Shown: in pieces, positions 33,152 through 40,779 of the stretch
Position numbering within the stretch: the first letter of the stretch is position 1
Layout: each line of letters starts with the position of its first letter
Source of the DNA: JBGLNJ01 sp041300525
GTDB taxonomy: Bacteria > Chloroflexota > Anaerolineae > Fen-1058
Assembly (NCBI GenBank): GCA_041300525.1
Contig: JBGLNJ010000001.1
Span: 434,001-498,000, forward strand
Direction of reading: 5' to 3'
Length of the DNA stretch: 64,000 nucleotides
Program-made: the position numbers and the translations under genes
Notes under the pieces: generated by a model
Told to the model about the DNA's origin: nothing
Database searches by the model: none
Seen by the model: only the letters and a program-made list of their open reading frames with translations

Positions 33152-33742
33152 ATGGAAAACACAAATGATGCAGCAAGAATTGTTCTTGAAACGATGCGCG
33201 CGAGGCGCTCGATCAGAGATTTTGTATTGGAATCCATACCGCCAGGAATCCTCGCAAGCATCGCTTCGGCTGGATCGCTTGCGCCGAGCGCGGGCAATGG
33301 TCAACCTTGCCGATTTCTAGTCGTTGACGACCAGAGTATGATACACGCGCTCCTTAAAAGCTCGGCAGAAGCCATGTTTGAGGGGAAAAATGACCAAGAT
33401 GCCAAGCGACGCTTTTTGGCATGGAGCAGTCAGTACGAAAATGCAAGCGCCGTAATACTAGTCCTCGAAGATACCGAATCACCACACCCAGAGTACATGG
33501 CGCACGATTGCCCACTCGCGGCGGCTAACATTATGCTCCTTGCCACAGCGATGGGTTACGGATCCACGTATCTTACAGACAGTATTTGTCCAGAGGGAAT
33601 ACGTCGCGCTCTCAAAATACCGGAGCACTATACGCCATACTGCGCTATTGCTATTGGCGTTCCGGCAAAAACGCCCGAACAACCTCAGAAAAGGTTATTG
33701 ACGGATATTGTGTGGCGCAATGATATTGGGGCGCCATTTTGA
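33152..33742 (+). CDS. Nitroreductase-family flavoprotein
   Basis: The 196-residue protein begins with the FMN-binding R-R-S-I-R-D-F, then S-L-A-P-S-A-G-N-G-Q-P-C near 47-58, A-A-A-N-I-M-L-L-A-T-A-M-G-Y-G near 125 and I-A-I-G-V-P-A-K near 168. It therefore is a nitroreductase-type FMN oxidoreductase reducing nitro, quinone or flavin substrates with NAD(P)H. AAAGGAGATGCTT lies before ATG 33152, which is favoured over an upstream frame start at 33071. Single-gene unit. Confidence 0.9.
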   Translation: MENTNDAARIVLETMRARRSIRDFVLESIPPGILASIASAGSLAPSAGNGQPCRFLVVDDQSMIHALLKSSAEAMFEGKNDQDAKRRFLAWSSQYENASAVILVLEDTESPHPEYMAHDCPLAAANIMLLATAMGYGSTYLTDSICPEGIRRALKIPEHYTPYCAIAIGVPAKTPEQPQKRLLTDIVWRNDIGAPF

Positions 33743-33745
33743 GCA

Positions 33746-33885
33746 GAGCCTGACTTTGTGAGCCAGGCTCTCACAATGTCTGCGATTGCTCCGTAAGCCG
33801 AGCCGCCCGGAGGGCGGCGAGGAATCTTCATCACGCAGAACCGAGATTCCGAGCGGCGCTGCGCCGTTCGGAATGACATCGTAGC
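33746..33885. repeat. Intergenic GC-rich palindromic repeat after the nitroreductase gene
   Basis: GAGCCTG/CAGGCTC forms a first hairpin (33746-33770), followed by nested arms around CCGCCCGGAGGGCGG and GAGCGGCGCTGCGCC and the phrase GGAATGACATCG. The GAATGACA-type ends place it with the repeat class seen at 4617. The rest of the gap to 33968 shows no gene. Confidence 0.55.
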
Positions 33886-33968
33886 AAAAGTGTCTGGTAG
33901 TGAGAAATATCGAGAGGCGTCATAAACCTTGAATCCACCTGAAAATTCACCCTATATGGAGGTAACCT

Positions 33969-34817
33969 ATGTCCGTTGAGAATGCCTTGAAGGAACGTTT
34001 GTCTCGCATTGCGCAAAATGACTATCACGTGTCAGACGAGACAGAAGTGTGGCCCCTGGCAGTACAGATGATGCACTTCCTGGGTTCAACCGACCCTGAA
34101 TTGCGAGATATACTCATCTACAGCACACTGGACCGATGGACAGAGTTATACTTTGATTCGCAACGACTTGGCATGTTGCTGAACACTGTCCTGGATGATG
34201 AGCATCTTTTCCATGGCCTGGGCGAGCAGGAGACCGATTCAGTATTCATGCGCTCGTTCTCGAGCCTGACAATCGCTTCCTGTGTGGCTCGACATCGAAC
34301 GCACCCCTTCCTGACTGCTCAAGCCGTTGACGAGACGCATTGCAGGATGCTATCCTATCTTGCGCGAGAACGAGATATCCGAGGCCTCGTTGCAGATAAA
34401 GGATGGGCTCATGCGATAGCTCATGCTGCTGATGCGCTAGCCGAATTAGCCTTGTGTCCAGAACTTGCGGCGGGGAGCTTGTTGGACATGCTCCGGGTCA
34501 TTCGTGAGACAGTCGTGAGCGCTGCAGTCGTTTTCGCTGACGAAGAGGATGAGCGCCTGGTCAGTCCCGTCCTCGGCATCGTCGGGCGTGAGGTTCTGAC
34601 CCAGGCAGATATAGCAGAATGGCTCACTGGCTTTGCGTCGTTTGAACTGCCTCCCACCTGGCCAGAATGGGTTCGAAAAAAGACCAATATCAAGCACTTT
34701 ATGCGCAGTCTCTATTTTCGGTCACTTTATCGGGGAGTAGTCGAGTTGTTCGAGCCTGCCCTCAGTCAGACTTTGGAGGATATTAGCAATCGTAAAATCC
34801 CCTCGACGTATTTCTAG
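33969..34817 (+). CDS. DUF2785-family protein
   Basis: The 282-residue, mostly helical protein contains R-D-I-R-G-L-V-A-D-K-G-W-A-H-A-I-A-H near 136-153 and E-E-D-E-R-L near 190, features I associate with DUF2785. Its biochemical role is unknown. TATGGAGGTAACCT precedes the ATG. Base composition is lower in GC than the flanking operons. It stands alone between a repeat and the DUF885 gene. Confidence 0.7.
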   Translation: MSVENALKERLSRIAQNDYHVSDETEVWPLAVQMMHFLGSTDPELRDILIYSTLDRWTELYFDSQRLGMLLNTVLDDEHLFHGLGEQETDSVFMRSFSSLTIASCVARHRTHPFLTAQAVDETHCRMLSYLARERDIRGLVADKGWAHAIAHAADALAELALCPELAAGSLLDMLRVIRETVVSAAVVFADEEDERLVSPVLGIVGREVLTQADIAEWLTGFASFELPPTWPEWVRKKTNIKHFMRSLYFRSLYRGVVELFEPALSQTLEDISNRKIPSTYF

Positions 34818-34926
34818 TTGTGTGTGTAACAATGAACTGCGGAGAGCTTGTCAATTCACCGCGCAATCGCAGGCGGTGATTCGCCAGGCTGGTAAGAGTA
34901 TCCGTTACGGATCGGGAGGAAATCAG

Positions 34927-36924
34927 ATGAAGCAATCTTTCAAGACCCTTGCGCTGGTGCTACTTTCGGTGAGTGTGTTGCTGGCAGGTTGCAACGCCGG
35001 GCAACCAACCAGTGCGCCTGTGGCCACACCCCTGACGGCTGTCCTGGGGACGCCGGTTGCTCTCGCCGTTACGGCCCCCCTGGCCCCCATGGCGACGGCG
35101 ACGGTCGCGCCGGTTGTTTCCACCGCGACAGTTCAGCCAGTCTCCACGGCGATGGCAACGGTCGCGCCGGTTCAAACGCAGGCCGCGAGCACGCCGATAC
35201 CCAGCTCATCCGACTCTGTGGATGAAATCATTGCCGGCCTGCGGGGGTTGGATATAGACGCCTTTTTCCAAGTGTCTTATCGCCAATTGCTCTTGCGCGA
35301 CCCGGAAAAGATCACCGAGATGGGTCTGGCGAAACAGTTGGGCATCCGCCAGGATCAACTCGCGGATCTGTCCGATGCGTACCTGCGCGACACGCAAAAG
35401 CTCGAATCCGCTATCCTGGCGCAGTTGCAAGCGTACGAACGGGGCAAGCTCTCGCCCGCGCAACAACTCTCTGCCGACGTTTATGCGTGGTATCTGCAAG
35501 ACCGAGTGCGCGGTCACGCGTTCATGTACGCCGATTACGTGCTCAACCCCGTCATCATCAGTTACCACACCGAATTGACGTTGCTCTTTACCGACCTGCA
35601 TCCCGTCCGCGACGTTCAAGAGGCGCGCGATTACGTGTCGCGCCTGTCGCAGGTGAAACGGCAGGCCGATCAGGTCATAGATGGCCTCAAGCGCCGTCAA
35701 GCGGCCGGCGTGGTTCTCCCCCAGTTCTATTTCCAGATTGTCCTGGGCGAGTTGCGCGACATTGTGGATGCCAGCCCGCGCGACACGCCGTTCTATGACG
35801 TTTTTCAGGACAAGGTCAGCGCGCTACAAGACACGAGTGAGGCGGACAAGGCCAGCCTGTTAAAAGACGCCGAAAAAGCGATCGAGACATCGGTGCAGCC
35901 GGCTTTCCGCGCGTTGAGCAAGATTCTGGAACAGCAGGAGAAAATCGCGACGAACGATGCGGGCGTGTGGAAATTCCCGAACGGCGCGCAATATTATGCG
36001 TACGCGCTGCGCCATCAGACGACGACCGAGATGACGGCCGATCAAATCCACGCCCTCGGGTTGAGCGAGGTGGCGCGTCTCCAGGCTGAGATACGCGCCG
36101 CGGCCAAGGCATTGGGTTACCCGGAAAACGAGAGCATCCCGCAGTTGATCGGACGCGCCGCGCAAGCCAGCGGCACATTGCAGGGCCAAGAGATCGTCAA
36201 GAGGTACGAGGCGATCATTCAAGCAGCCGAGCGGGACATTGCGCCCGTGTTCGACCTGCGCCCCAAAGCCAAGGTGATCGTCATCGGCGGGCCGACCGGC
36301 GGCTATTACATCGGCGCGGCGATGGACGGTTCGCGCCCCGGCGCGTTTTACGCCGCGGCCCAAGGGATGCAGTACAAGTTCAACATGCCGTCGCTGGCGT
36401 ATCACGAGTCAGTGCCCGGGCATCACACCCAGGTGGCGATCGCGCAAGAGTTGAGCCTGCCGCTCTTTCGGAACGACATGGGCTTTACGGGCTACGTCGA
36501 AGGCTGGGCGTTGTACGCGGAGCGGCTTGCGTGGGAATTGGATTTCTACAAAAACAACCCGTACGGTAACATCGGGCGTCTGCAATATGAATTGATGCGC
36601 GCTACGCGCCTCGTCGTGGACACAGGCCTCAACGCGAAAAAGTGGTCATACAATCAAGCGATCAGCTATTTCGTCGAACAGGCCGGCCTGCCGCGCGGCT
36701 CGGCCGAGGCTGAAGTGGCTCGCTATATCTGTTGGCCCGGGCAGGCGACGGCGTATAAAATCGGAATGATCAAGATTCTAGAGTTGCGCCAAAAGGCTAA
36801 AGACAAGCTGGGCGACCGATTCGATCTCAAGGAGTTTCACAGCGTCGTGCTGGGCAATGGCAGCTTGCCGCTCGAAATTTTGGAGCGCGTGGCCGACGAT
36901 TACATCGCACGCAAACTCAAATGA
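34927..36924 (+). CDS. DUF885-family secreted lipoprotein, probable metallopeptidase-like
   Basis: A signal peptide with lipobox L-L-A-G-C near residue 20 is followed by a long Ala/Thr/Pro/Val linker, and the DUF885 domain covers residues about 100-665. The H-E-S-V-P-G-H-H segment near 498 and E-G-W-A-L-Y-A-E-R near 524 are the putative zinc-binding residues of this family, related to carboxypeptidase-like alpha-helical peptidases. It would act outside the cytoplasmic membrane. CGGGAGGAAATCAG precedes the ATG. Its end overlaps the thiamine pyrophosphokinase frame on the other strand. Confidence 0.88.
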   Translation: MKQSFKTLALVLLSVSVLLAGCNAGQPTSAPVATPLTAVLGTPVALAVTAPLAPMATATVAPVVSTATVQPVSTAMATVAPVQTQAASTPIPSSSDSVDEIIAGLRGLDIDAFFQVSYRQLLLRDPEKITEMGLAKQLGIRQDQLADLSDAYLRDTQKLESAILAQLQAYERGKLSPAQQLSADVYAWYLQDRVRGHAFMYADYVLNPVIISYHTELTLLFTDLHPVRDVQEARDYVSRLSQVKRQADQVIDGLKRRQAAGVVLPQFYFQIVLGELRDIVDASPRDTPFYDVFQDKVSALQDTSEADKASLLKDAEKAIETSVQPAFRALSKILEQQEKIATNDAGVWKFPNGAQYYAYALRHQTTTEMTADQIHALGLSEVARLQAEIRAAAKALGYPENESIPQLIGRAAQASGTLQGQEIVKRYEAIIQAAERDIAPVFDLRPKAKVIVIGGPTGGYYIGAAMDGSRPGAFYAAAQGMQYKFNMPSLAYHESVPGHHTQVAIAQELSLPLFRNDMGFTGYVEGWALYAERLAWELDFYKNNPYGNIGRLQYELMRATRLVVDTGLNAKKWSYNQAISYFVEQAGLPRGSAEAEVARYICWPGQATAYKIGMIKILELRQKAKDKLGDRFDLKEFHSVVLGNGSLPLEILERVADDYIARKLK

Positions 36925-37541
36925 GAGCGCGCTGCATAATGGGATCCAATGCTTCGAGCAGGGCGCAGCGATCTGGCCAGCCCCTCCGTGACGATCCCCT
37001 CCGCGTCGCCGCCCAACGGAATGAGTGACACGACATCCCCTGACTGTCCCGCAATCTCGGCCTCATCGCGCGCGACAAACATCTCTTGCCGGTCATCTGC
37101 AATTCGCGTCGAAATGTCTTGCAATTCTGGCAAGAGTAGCAGCAAGATGTTCGCCAACTCCTGATCGAGCCGTCCGCCTAACGCGCCGAGGATGACTATT
37201 TCCGTGGCGACTTCTTGAACCGCCAGCTTGAGCGCCAACTCCAAATCCGTCCAATCTTTGGCTGCCGGATAGACGACCAAGCGGCATCCCGTCGCTTTCA
37301 ACCGCGCCAGTGCGGCCTCGTCGAGCGAGTCCAGATCGCCCACCACCACATCCGGCGTGAGGCCCAACGCCAGCGCGATGCGCGCGCCACCGTCGGCGCA
37401 GATGAGCCGGACGTGAGTCGAATCGTCGTCCGGCTGCAGCCAGTGGCGTACCGTCGCCTCATCCGGCGGGAGGCCGTTGGCAATGATGACTGTCCTGGAA
37501 CCGGCGATCCAAAATCCAAAATTCGAAATCCTAATACGCAT
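36900..37541 (-). CDS. Thiamine pyrophosphokinase, C-terminus altered
   Basis: Thiamine pyrophosphokinase converts thiamine to ThDP with ATP. Present are T-V-I-I-A-N-G near residue 17, C-A-D-G-G-A near 48, V-V-G-D-L-D-S-L near 66, K-D-W-T-D-L-E-L-A-L near 94, and G-G-R-L-D-Q-E-L-A-N near 122. The C-terminal beta domain starts normally (G-D-V-V-S-L-I-P-L-G-G-D-A-E-G) but the last 25 residues do not look like the family, and the stop lies inside the end of the DUF885 gene. A truncation or frameshift near 36990 is likely. The first 14 residues are also atypical. It overlaps the glycosyltransferase stop. Confidence 0.8.
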   Translation of the reverse strand: MRIRISNFGFWIAGSRTVIIANGLPPDEATVRHWLQPDDDSTHVRLICADGGARIALALGLTPDVVVGDLDSLDEAALARLKATGCRLVVYPAAKDWTDLELALKLAVQEVATEIVILGALGGRLDQELANILLLLLPELQDISTRIADDRQEMFVARDEAEIAGQSGDVVSLIPLGGDAEGIVTEGLARSLRPARSIGSHYAARSHLSLRAM

Positions 37542-38958
37542 TTCGGTCGTTGAATACCTGGAGTACTGTGCGGATTATGATTTTGATATCGAGGAGCAGC
37601 GACCAGTTTTCGATATACCACAGGTCGTACTTGGTCCGCTCGGTGATCGAAGTATCGCCGCGCAAGCCGTTGATCTGCGCCCAGCCCGTGAGGCCGGCCT
37701 TTTCGCGGTGGCGGTCCATATAGCGGGGGATATTCTGCCGGAATTGTTGGACAAACGCGGGGCGCTCCGGTCGAGGGCCGACCAGGCTCATGTCGCCAAT
37801 CAGGACATTGATAAACTGCGGAAGCTCGTCAATAGACAACTTGCGAATCAAGCTGCCCACCCGCGTGCGGCGCGCATCGCCGGGCTTGGCCCAGACCGGC
37901 CCCGTCTCACTTTCGGCGTCCTTTCGCATCGAACGGAACTTTAGCATCGGGAACGGATGCGCGTCCAACCCCATCCGCTCCTGCACGTAAAACACGGGGC
38001 CGGGCGAGTCCAGCTTGATCAGGATCGCCAACGCCAGCAGGAAGGGGGATATGAGCACCAACAGCATGGCGCTGCCGACGACGTCCATCGCGCGCTTGAA
38101 CGAGAGCTTCCAGCCGCGCAGCGCCACATCGCGCACCGAAAGCAGCGGCAGGCCGCCCAGATCGTCAATGCCCACTTGGCCGGCGATGAATTGGAACACG
38201 TCGGGAAAAACCTTGACGCTGATATTGCTGCGGTCACACAACGCAATGATGCCGAGCGTTTCCTGGTGGCTGGCTTCCGGCAAGGCGATGATGACTTCGT
38301 TGATGACGCGCTCGTCAATCAAGCGAGGCAAGTCATCCGTCAGGCCCAGCACGGGCACGCCCAAAATTTGGTCCGGGGGATGATCGCCGTTGCCGTTCTT
38401 TGCCACGACGCCGACCACCTCGTAGGCCAGCCAGGGCGACCACTGGATTTTTTGCAGGATCATTTGCGCCACATCGCCCGTGCCCACGATGAGGAGCCGA
38501 TCACGCCCCCACCCTCTCGCGTGCGCGTGGCTCTGGAGCCAGTGATAGACCATCCGTCCCGCCGTCACCAGCGCAATGGTCAACAGCCAGGCGTAAATGA
38601 TCATCCCGCGCGAAAAGTCCAAGTCCAAGATGCTGTTCTTGAACGACAACGCCGAGATGGCGACGGCCATCATCGTGCCGATAGAGACCGCGCCAAAGAT
38701 GGCGTAGAATTCGTCCACGCGCGATACGGCCCGACGTTGATGGTAGAGCCGGTAAAAGAAAAAAACGATCAGAATCGAAACCGTCTGGATCATCAACATG
38801 CCGGCGTAACCGCGCAGTGGCGCCATGTTTTGCGGCGGGTTGGGCCAGGGGATCTCCCGGCGAATATAGTAAGCCAGCACGAACGCCGCCATCGTCGTCA
38901 GCGCATCGCTGAGAACCAGCATGACGGCAAACACGGCTTTGTACTTGTCCCTTTTCAT
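37531..38958 (-). CDS. Undecaprenyl-phosphate sugar-1-phosphate transferase (WcaJ/WbaP type)
   Basis: This integral-membrane enzyme starts exopolysaccharide or glycan repeat-unit assembly by moving a sugar-1-phosphate to undecaprenyl phosphate. Four N-terminal membrane helices and a nucleotide-binding-like domain (L-L-I-V-G-T-G near 155) precede the sugar transferase domain, beginning F-K-R-A-M-D-V-V-G-S near 285 with L-K-F-R-S-M-R, L-S-I-D-E-L-P-Q-F and G-D-M-S-L-V-G-P-R-P-E. The full 475-residue length is usual. Its ATG overlaps the preceding glycosyltransferase stop. Confidence 0.92.
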   Translation of the reverse strand: MKRDKYKAVFAVMLVLSDALTTMAAFVLAYYIRREIPWPNPPQNMAPLRGYAGMLMIQTVSILIVFFFYRLYHQRRAVSRVDEFYAIFGAVSIGTMMAVAISALSFKNSILDLDFSRGMIIYAWLLTIALVTAGRMVYHWLQSHAHARGWGRDRLLIVGTGDVAQMILQKIQWSPWLAYEVVGVVAKNGNGDHPPDQILGVPVLGLTDDLPRLIDERVINEVIIALPEASHQETLGIIALCDRSNISVKVFPDVFQFIAGQVGIDDLGGLPLLSVRDVALRGWKLSFKRAMDVVGSAMLLVLISPFLLALAILIKLDSPGPVFYVQERMGLDAHPFPMLKFRSMRKDAESETGPVWAKPGDARRTRVGSLIRKLSIDELPQFINVLIGDMSLVGPRPERPAFVQQFRQNIPRYMDRHREKAGLTGWAQINGLRGDTSITERTKYDLWYIENWSLLLDIKIIIRTVLQVFNDRNAY

Positions 38959-39887
38959 CGGACACCTTCCGGCGAAAGCGGCGCGGCGACTCGATCACGT
39001 TGCAACATTTCCCGCACCAGGGGCAAGCCGCCGCGCACGGCCATCGCTATGCAGATCAATGCGTCCAGCCATCGCGGCGTGATCGCCCGGTAATGCTTGC
39101 GGTAGAACAACCACATGGCGCGCTCAAACTCGTACTGGGCCTGGGGATTGTGGCGGTACGACGCACGCTTGACGTGCTGGACGACGACCGCCGGATTGTA
39201 GTAGACCTTCCAGCCGGCGGACTTGATGCGATAGGCCCAGTCCAGGTCTTCGCCGCCGAAAAAGAACGCCTCGTCGAGCAGACCCGCTTGCTCAATGGCC
39301 TGGGCGCGCACCAGCATAAACGCGCCATTGACGCTGTCCACTTCAGTCAGTTGATCCGGGTCGAGGTAAGTGAGGTTGTAGCGGCCAAAGCGCGCACTCT
39401 GGGGGAACAATTTGCTCAGACCGAACAGTTTGTAAAATGACGCTTGGGGGGTGGGAAAGCCACGGCGACAAGCCAGGTCCAATGTCCCGTCGAGTCGAAC
39501 AAGTTTGGGGCCAGCCGCGCCCGCCTCCGGATGGGCCTCCATGAAGGTGACCATCTGTGCCATCACGTCCGGCGGGACGACGGTATCGGAATTGAGCAAT
39601 AGCGCGTAACGCGGAATGGGGAGAGCAGAGTGTGGAGCGCCAAAGCTCCAGGTCGCCAGCCCCAGGTTGTTGGCATAGGCAAAACCGCCGTTGCGCAAGC
39701 TGCGGATGACGTGCGCCTGGGGGAACTCGCGCTCGACCATCTCCGGGCTGCCGTCGGTCGAAGCGTTATCCACCACGCAAACCTTCAAGTCTATGCCACG
39801 GTTAGCGTAAACACTGGTCAGGCAATCGTGCAGCAAATCGCGCGTGTTCCAATTGACGATGACGATAGCGAGATCGGGGGTGTTCAT
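38955..39887 (-). CDS. Family 2 glycosyltransferase (rhamnosyltransferase-like)
   Basis: The GT-A fold begins I-V-I-V-N-W-N-T, then V-V-D-N-A-S-T-D-G-S near 37, L-L-N-S-D-T-V-V near 93 (metal-binding D-x-D-like), F-F-G-G-E-D-L-D-W near 206 as catalytic acidic pair, and a cationic C-terminal region. This is the WbbL-like rhamnosyltransferase group. It is coupled by an ATGA overlap to the initiating transferase, so both probably build one surface polysaccharide. No strong ribosome site is seen before the ATG at 39887. Confidence 0.9.
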   Translation of the reverse strand: MNTPDLAIVIVNWNTRDLLHDCLTSVYANRGIDLKVCVVDNASTDGSPEMVEREFPQAHVIRSLRNGGFAYANNLGLATWSFGAPHSALPIPRYALLLNSDTVVPPDVMAQMVTFMEAHPEAGAAGPKLVRLDGTLDLACRRGFPTPQASFYKLFGLSKLFPQSARFGRYNLTYLDPDQLTEVDSVNGAFMLVRAQAIEQAGLLDEAFFFGGEDLDWAYRIKSAGWKVYYNPAVVVQHVKRASYRHNPQAQYEFERAMWLFYRKHYRAITPRWLDALICIAMAVRGGLPLVREMLQRDRVAAPLSPEGVR

Positions 39888-39916
39888 AGCGACGCCATTC
39901 TACCTTATTCATCCCA

Positions 39917-39939
39917 GAGCGTCAACTAGTTTGACGCTC
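39917..39939. other. Hairpin in the divergent intergenic region
   Basis: GAGCGTCAA and TTGACGCTC form a perfect stem with a five-base loop. One arm contains the -35 box of the DUF4058 promoter, so it could also serve as an operator. Confidence 0.5.
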
Positions 39940-39959
39940 CCTACCCCGTGTGCTATACT
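39931..39959 (+). promoter_or_regulatory. Sigma70-type promoter of the DUF4058 gene
   Basis: TTGACG (39931-39936) and TATACT (39954-39959) are separated by exactly 17 bases with TG in the extended -10 position. The ATG of the gene lies 26 bases after the -10 box. Confidence 0.7.
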
Positions 39960-39984
39960 GAAATCGCCGAAAGAGAGGTGTGAT

Positions 39985-40779
39985 ATGCCGTCGCCTTTTC
40001 CTGGGATGGATCCTTACCTGGAACACCCAGATTTGTGGGTGGGTTTGCACAACCAGTTGATTGTGGCAATCGCTCAATCGCTCAACGCCCAGTTGCGCCC
40101 ACGCTATTGGGTTTCGGTCGAGGGAAGGACCTACGTCACCACACCGGACGCGACAGATTTTTTAGGCCGCCCCGATGCGATGGTATTGCCCAAGCCTCTG
40201 CACGAACCATCGCCCGCGTACGACAGCGCAATCGCCATCCAGCCGCGTGTGGTCGAACTGCCCATGCCGGATGAGATCACCGAGACTTTTTTGCGCGTGC
40301 GCCAGTTGCCCAGCCGTGAAATCGTCACCGTCATCGAAGTGCTCTCGCCTACGAACAAACGCCACGGCGAAGGGCGCAGAATGTACGAGGAAAAGCGTGA
40401 GCAGACGCTGCGCTCTCGCACACACCTGGTGGAAATTGACCTGCTGCGTGCCGGACAGCCGATGCTGTTTCGAGGCAACGGGCACGACAGCCACTATCGC
40501 ATCCTCATCAGCCGCGCCCATCGCCGCCCGCGTGCCGAATTGTACGCCTTTAGCGTGCGCGACCCGATTCCGGCTTTCCGGCTGCCGCTACTGCCCGGCG
40601 ATGCGGAACCACTGCTCGACCTCGGCGCGTTGGCGCATAGAGTGTACGACCAAGGCGGCTTTGATTTGGAGATTAACTACCAGGACGCGCCTGTGCCGCC
40701 ATTGGAAGGCGAGGACGCTGCCTGGGCAGATCAACTCTTGCGCGAACGGGGGCTTCGCAGCGCATCGCGCATCGCCTGA
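39985..40779 (+). CDS. DUF4058-family protein
   Basis: The 264-residue protein opens with P-S-P-F-P-G-M-D-P-Y-L-E, the signature of DUF4058, a family common in cyanobacteria and Chloroflexota. Further motifs are V-I-E-V-L-S-P-T-N-K near 115 and H-L-V-E-I-D-L-L-R-A near 144, an E-x-L-S-P-x-N-K/E-I-D arrangement like the core of PD-(D/E)XK nucleases. No activity is established. AGAGAGGTG precedes the ATG. The 3' end overlaps murE on the opposite strand by 49 bases. Confidence 0.88.
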   Translation: MPSPFPGMDPYLEHPDLWVGLHNQLIVAIAQSLNAQLRPRYWVSVEGRTYVTTPDATDFLGRPDAMVLPKPLHEPSPAYDSAIAIQPRVVELPMPDEITETFLRVRQLPSREIVTVIEVLSPTNKRHGEGRRMYEEKREQTLRSRTHLVEIDLLRAGQPMLFRGNGHDSHYRILISRAHRRPRAELYAFSVRDPIPAFRLPLLPGDAEPLLDLGALAHRVYDQGGFDLEINYQDAPVPPLEGEDAAWADQLLRERGLRSASRIA

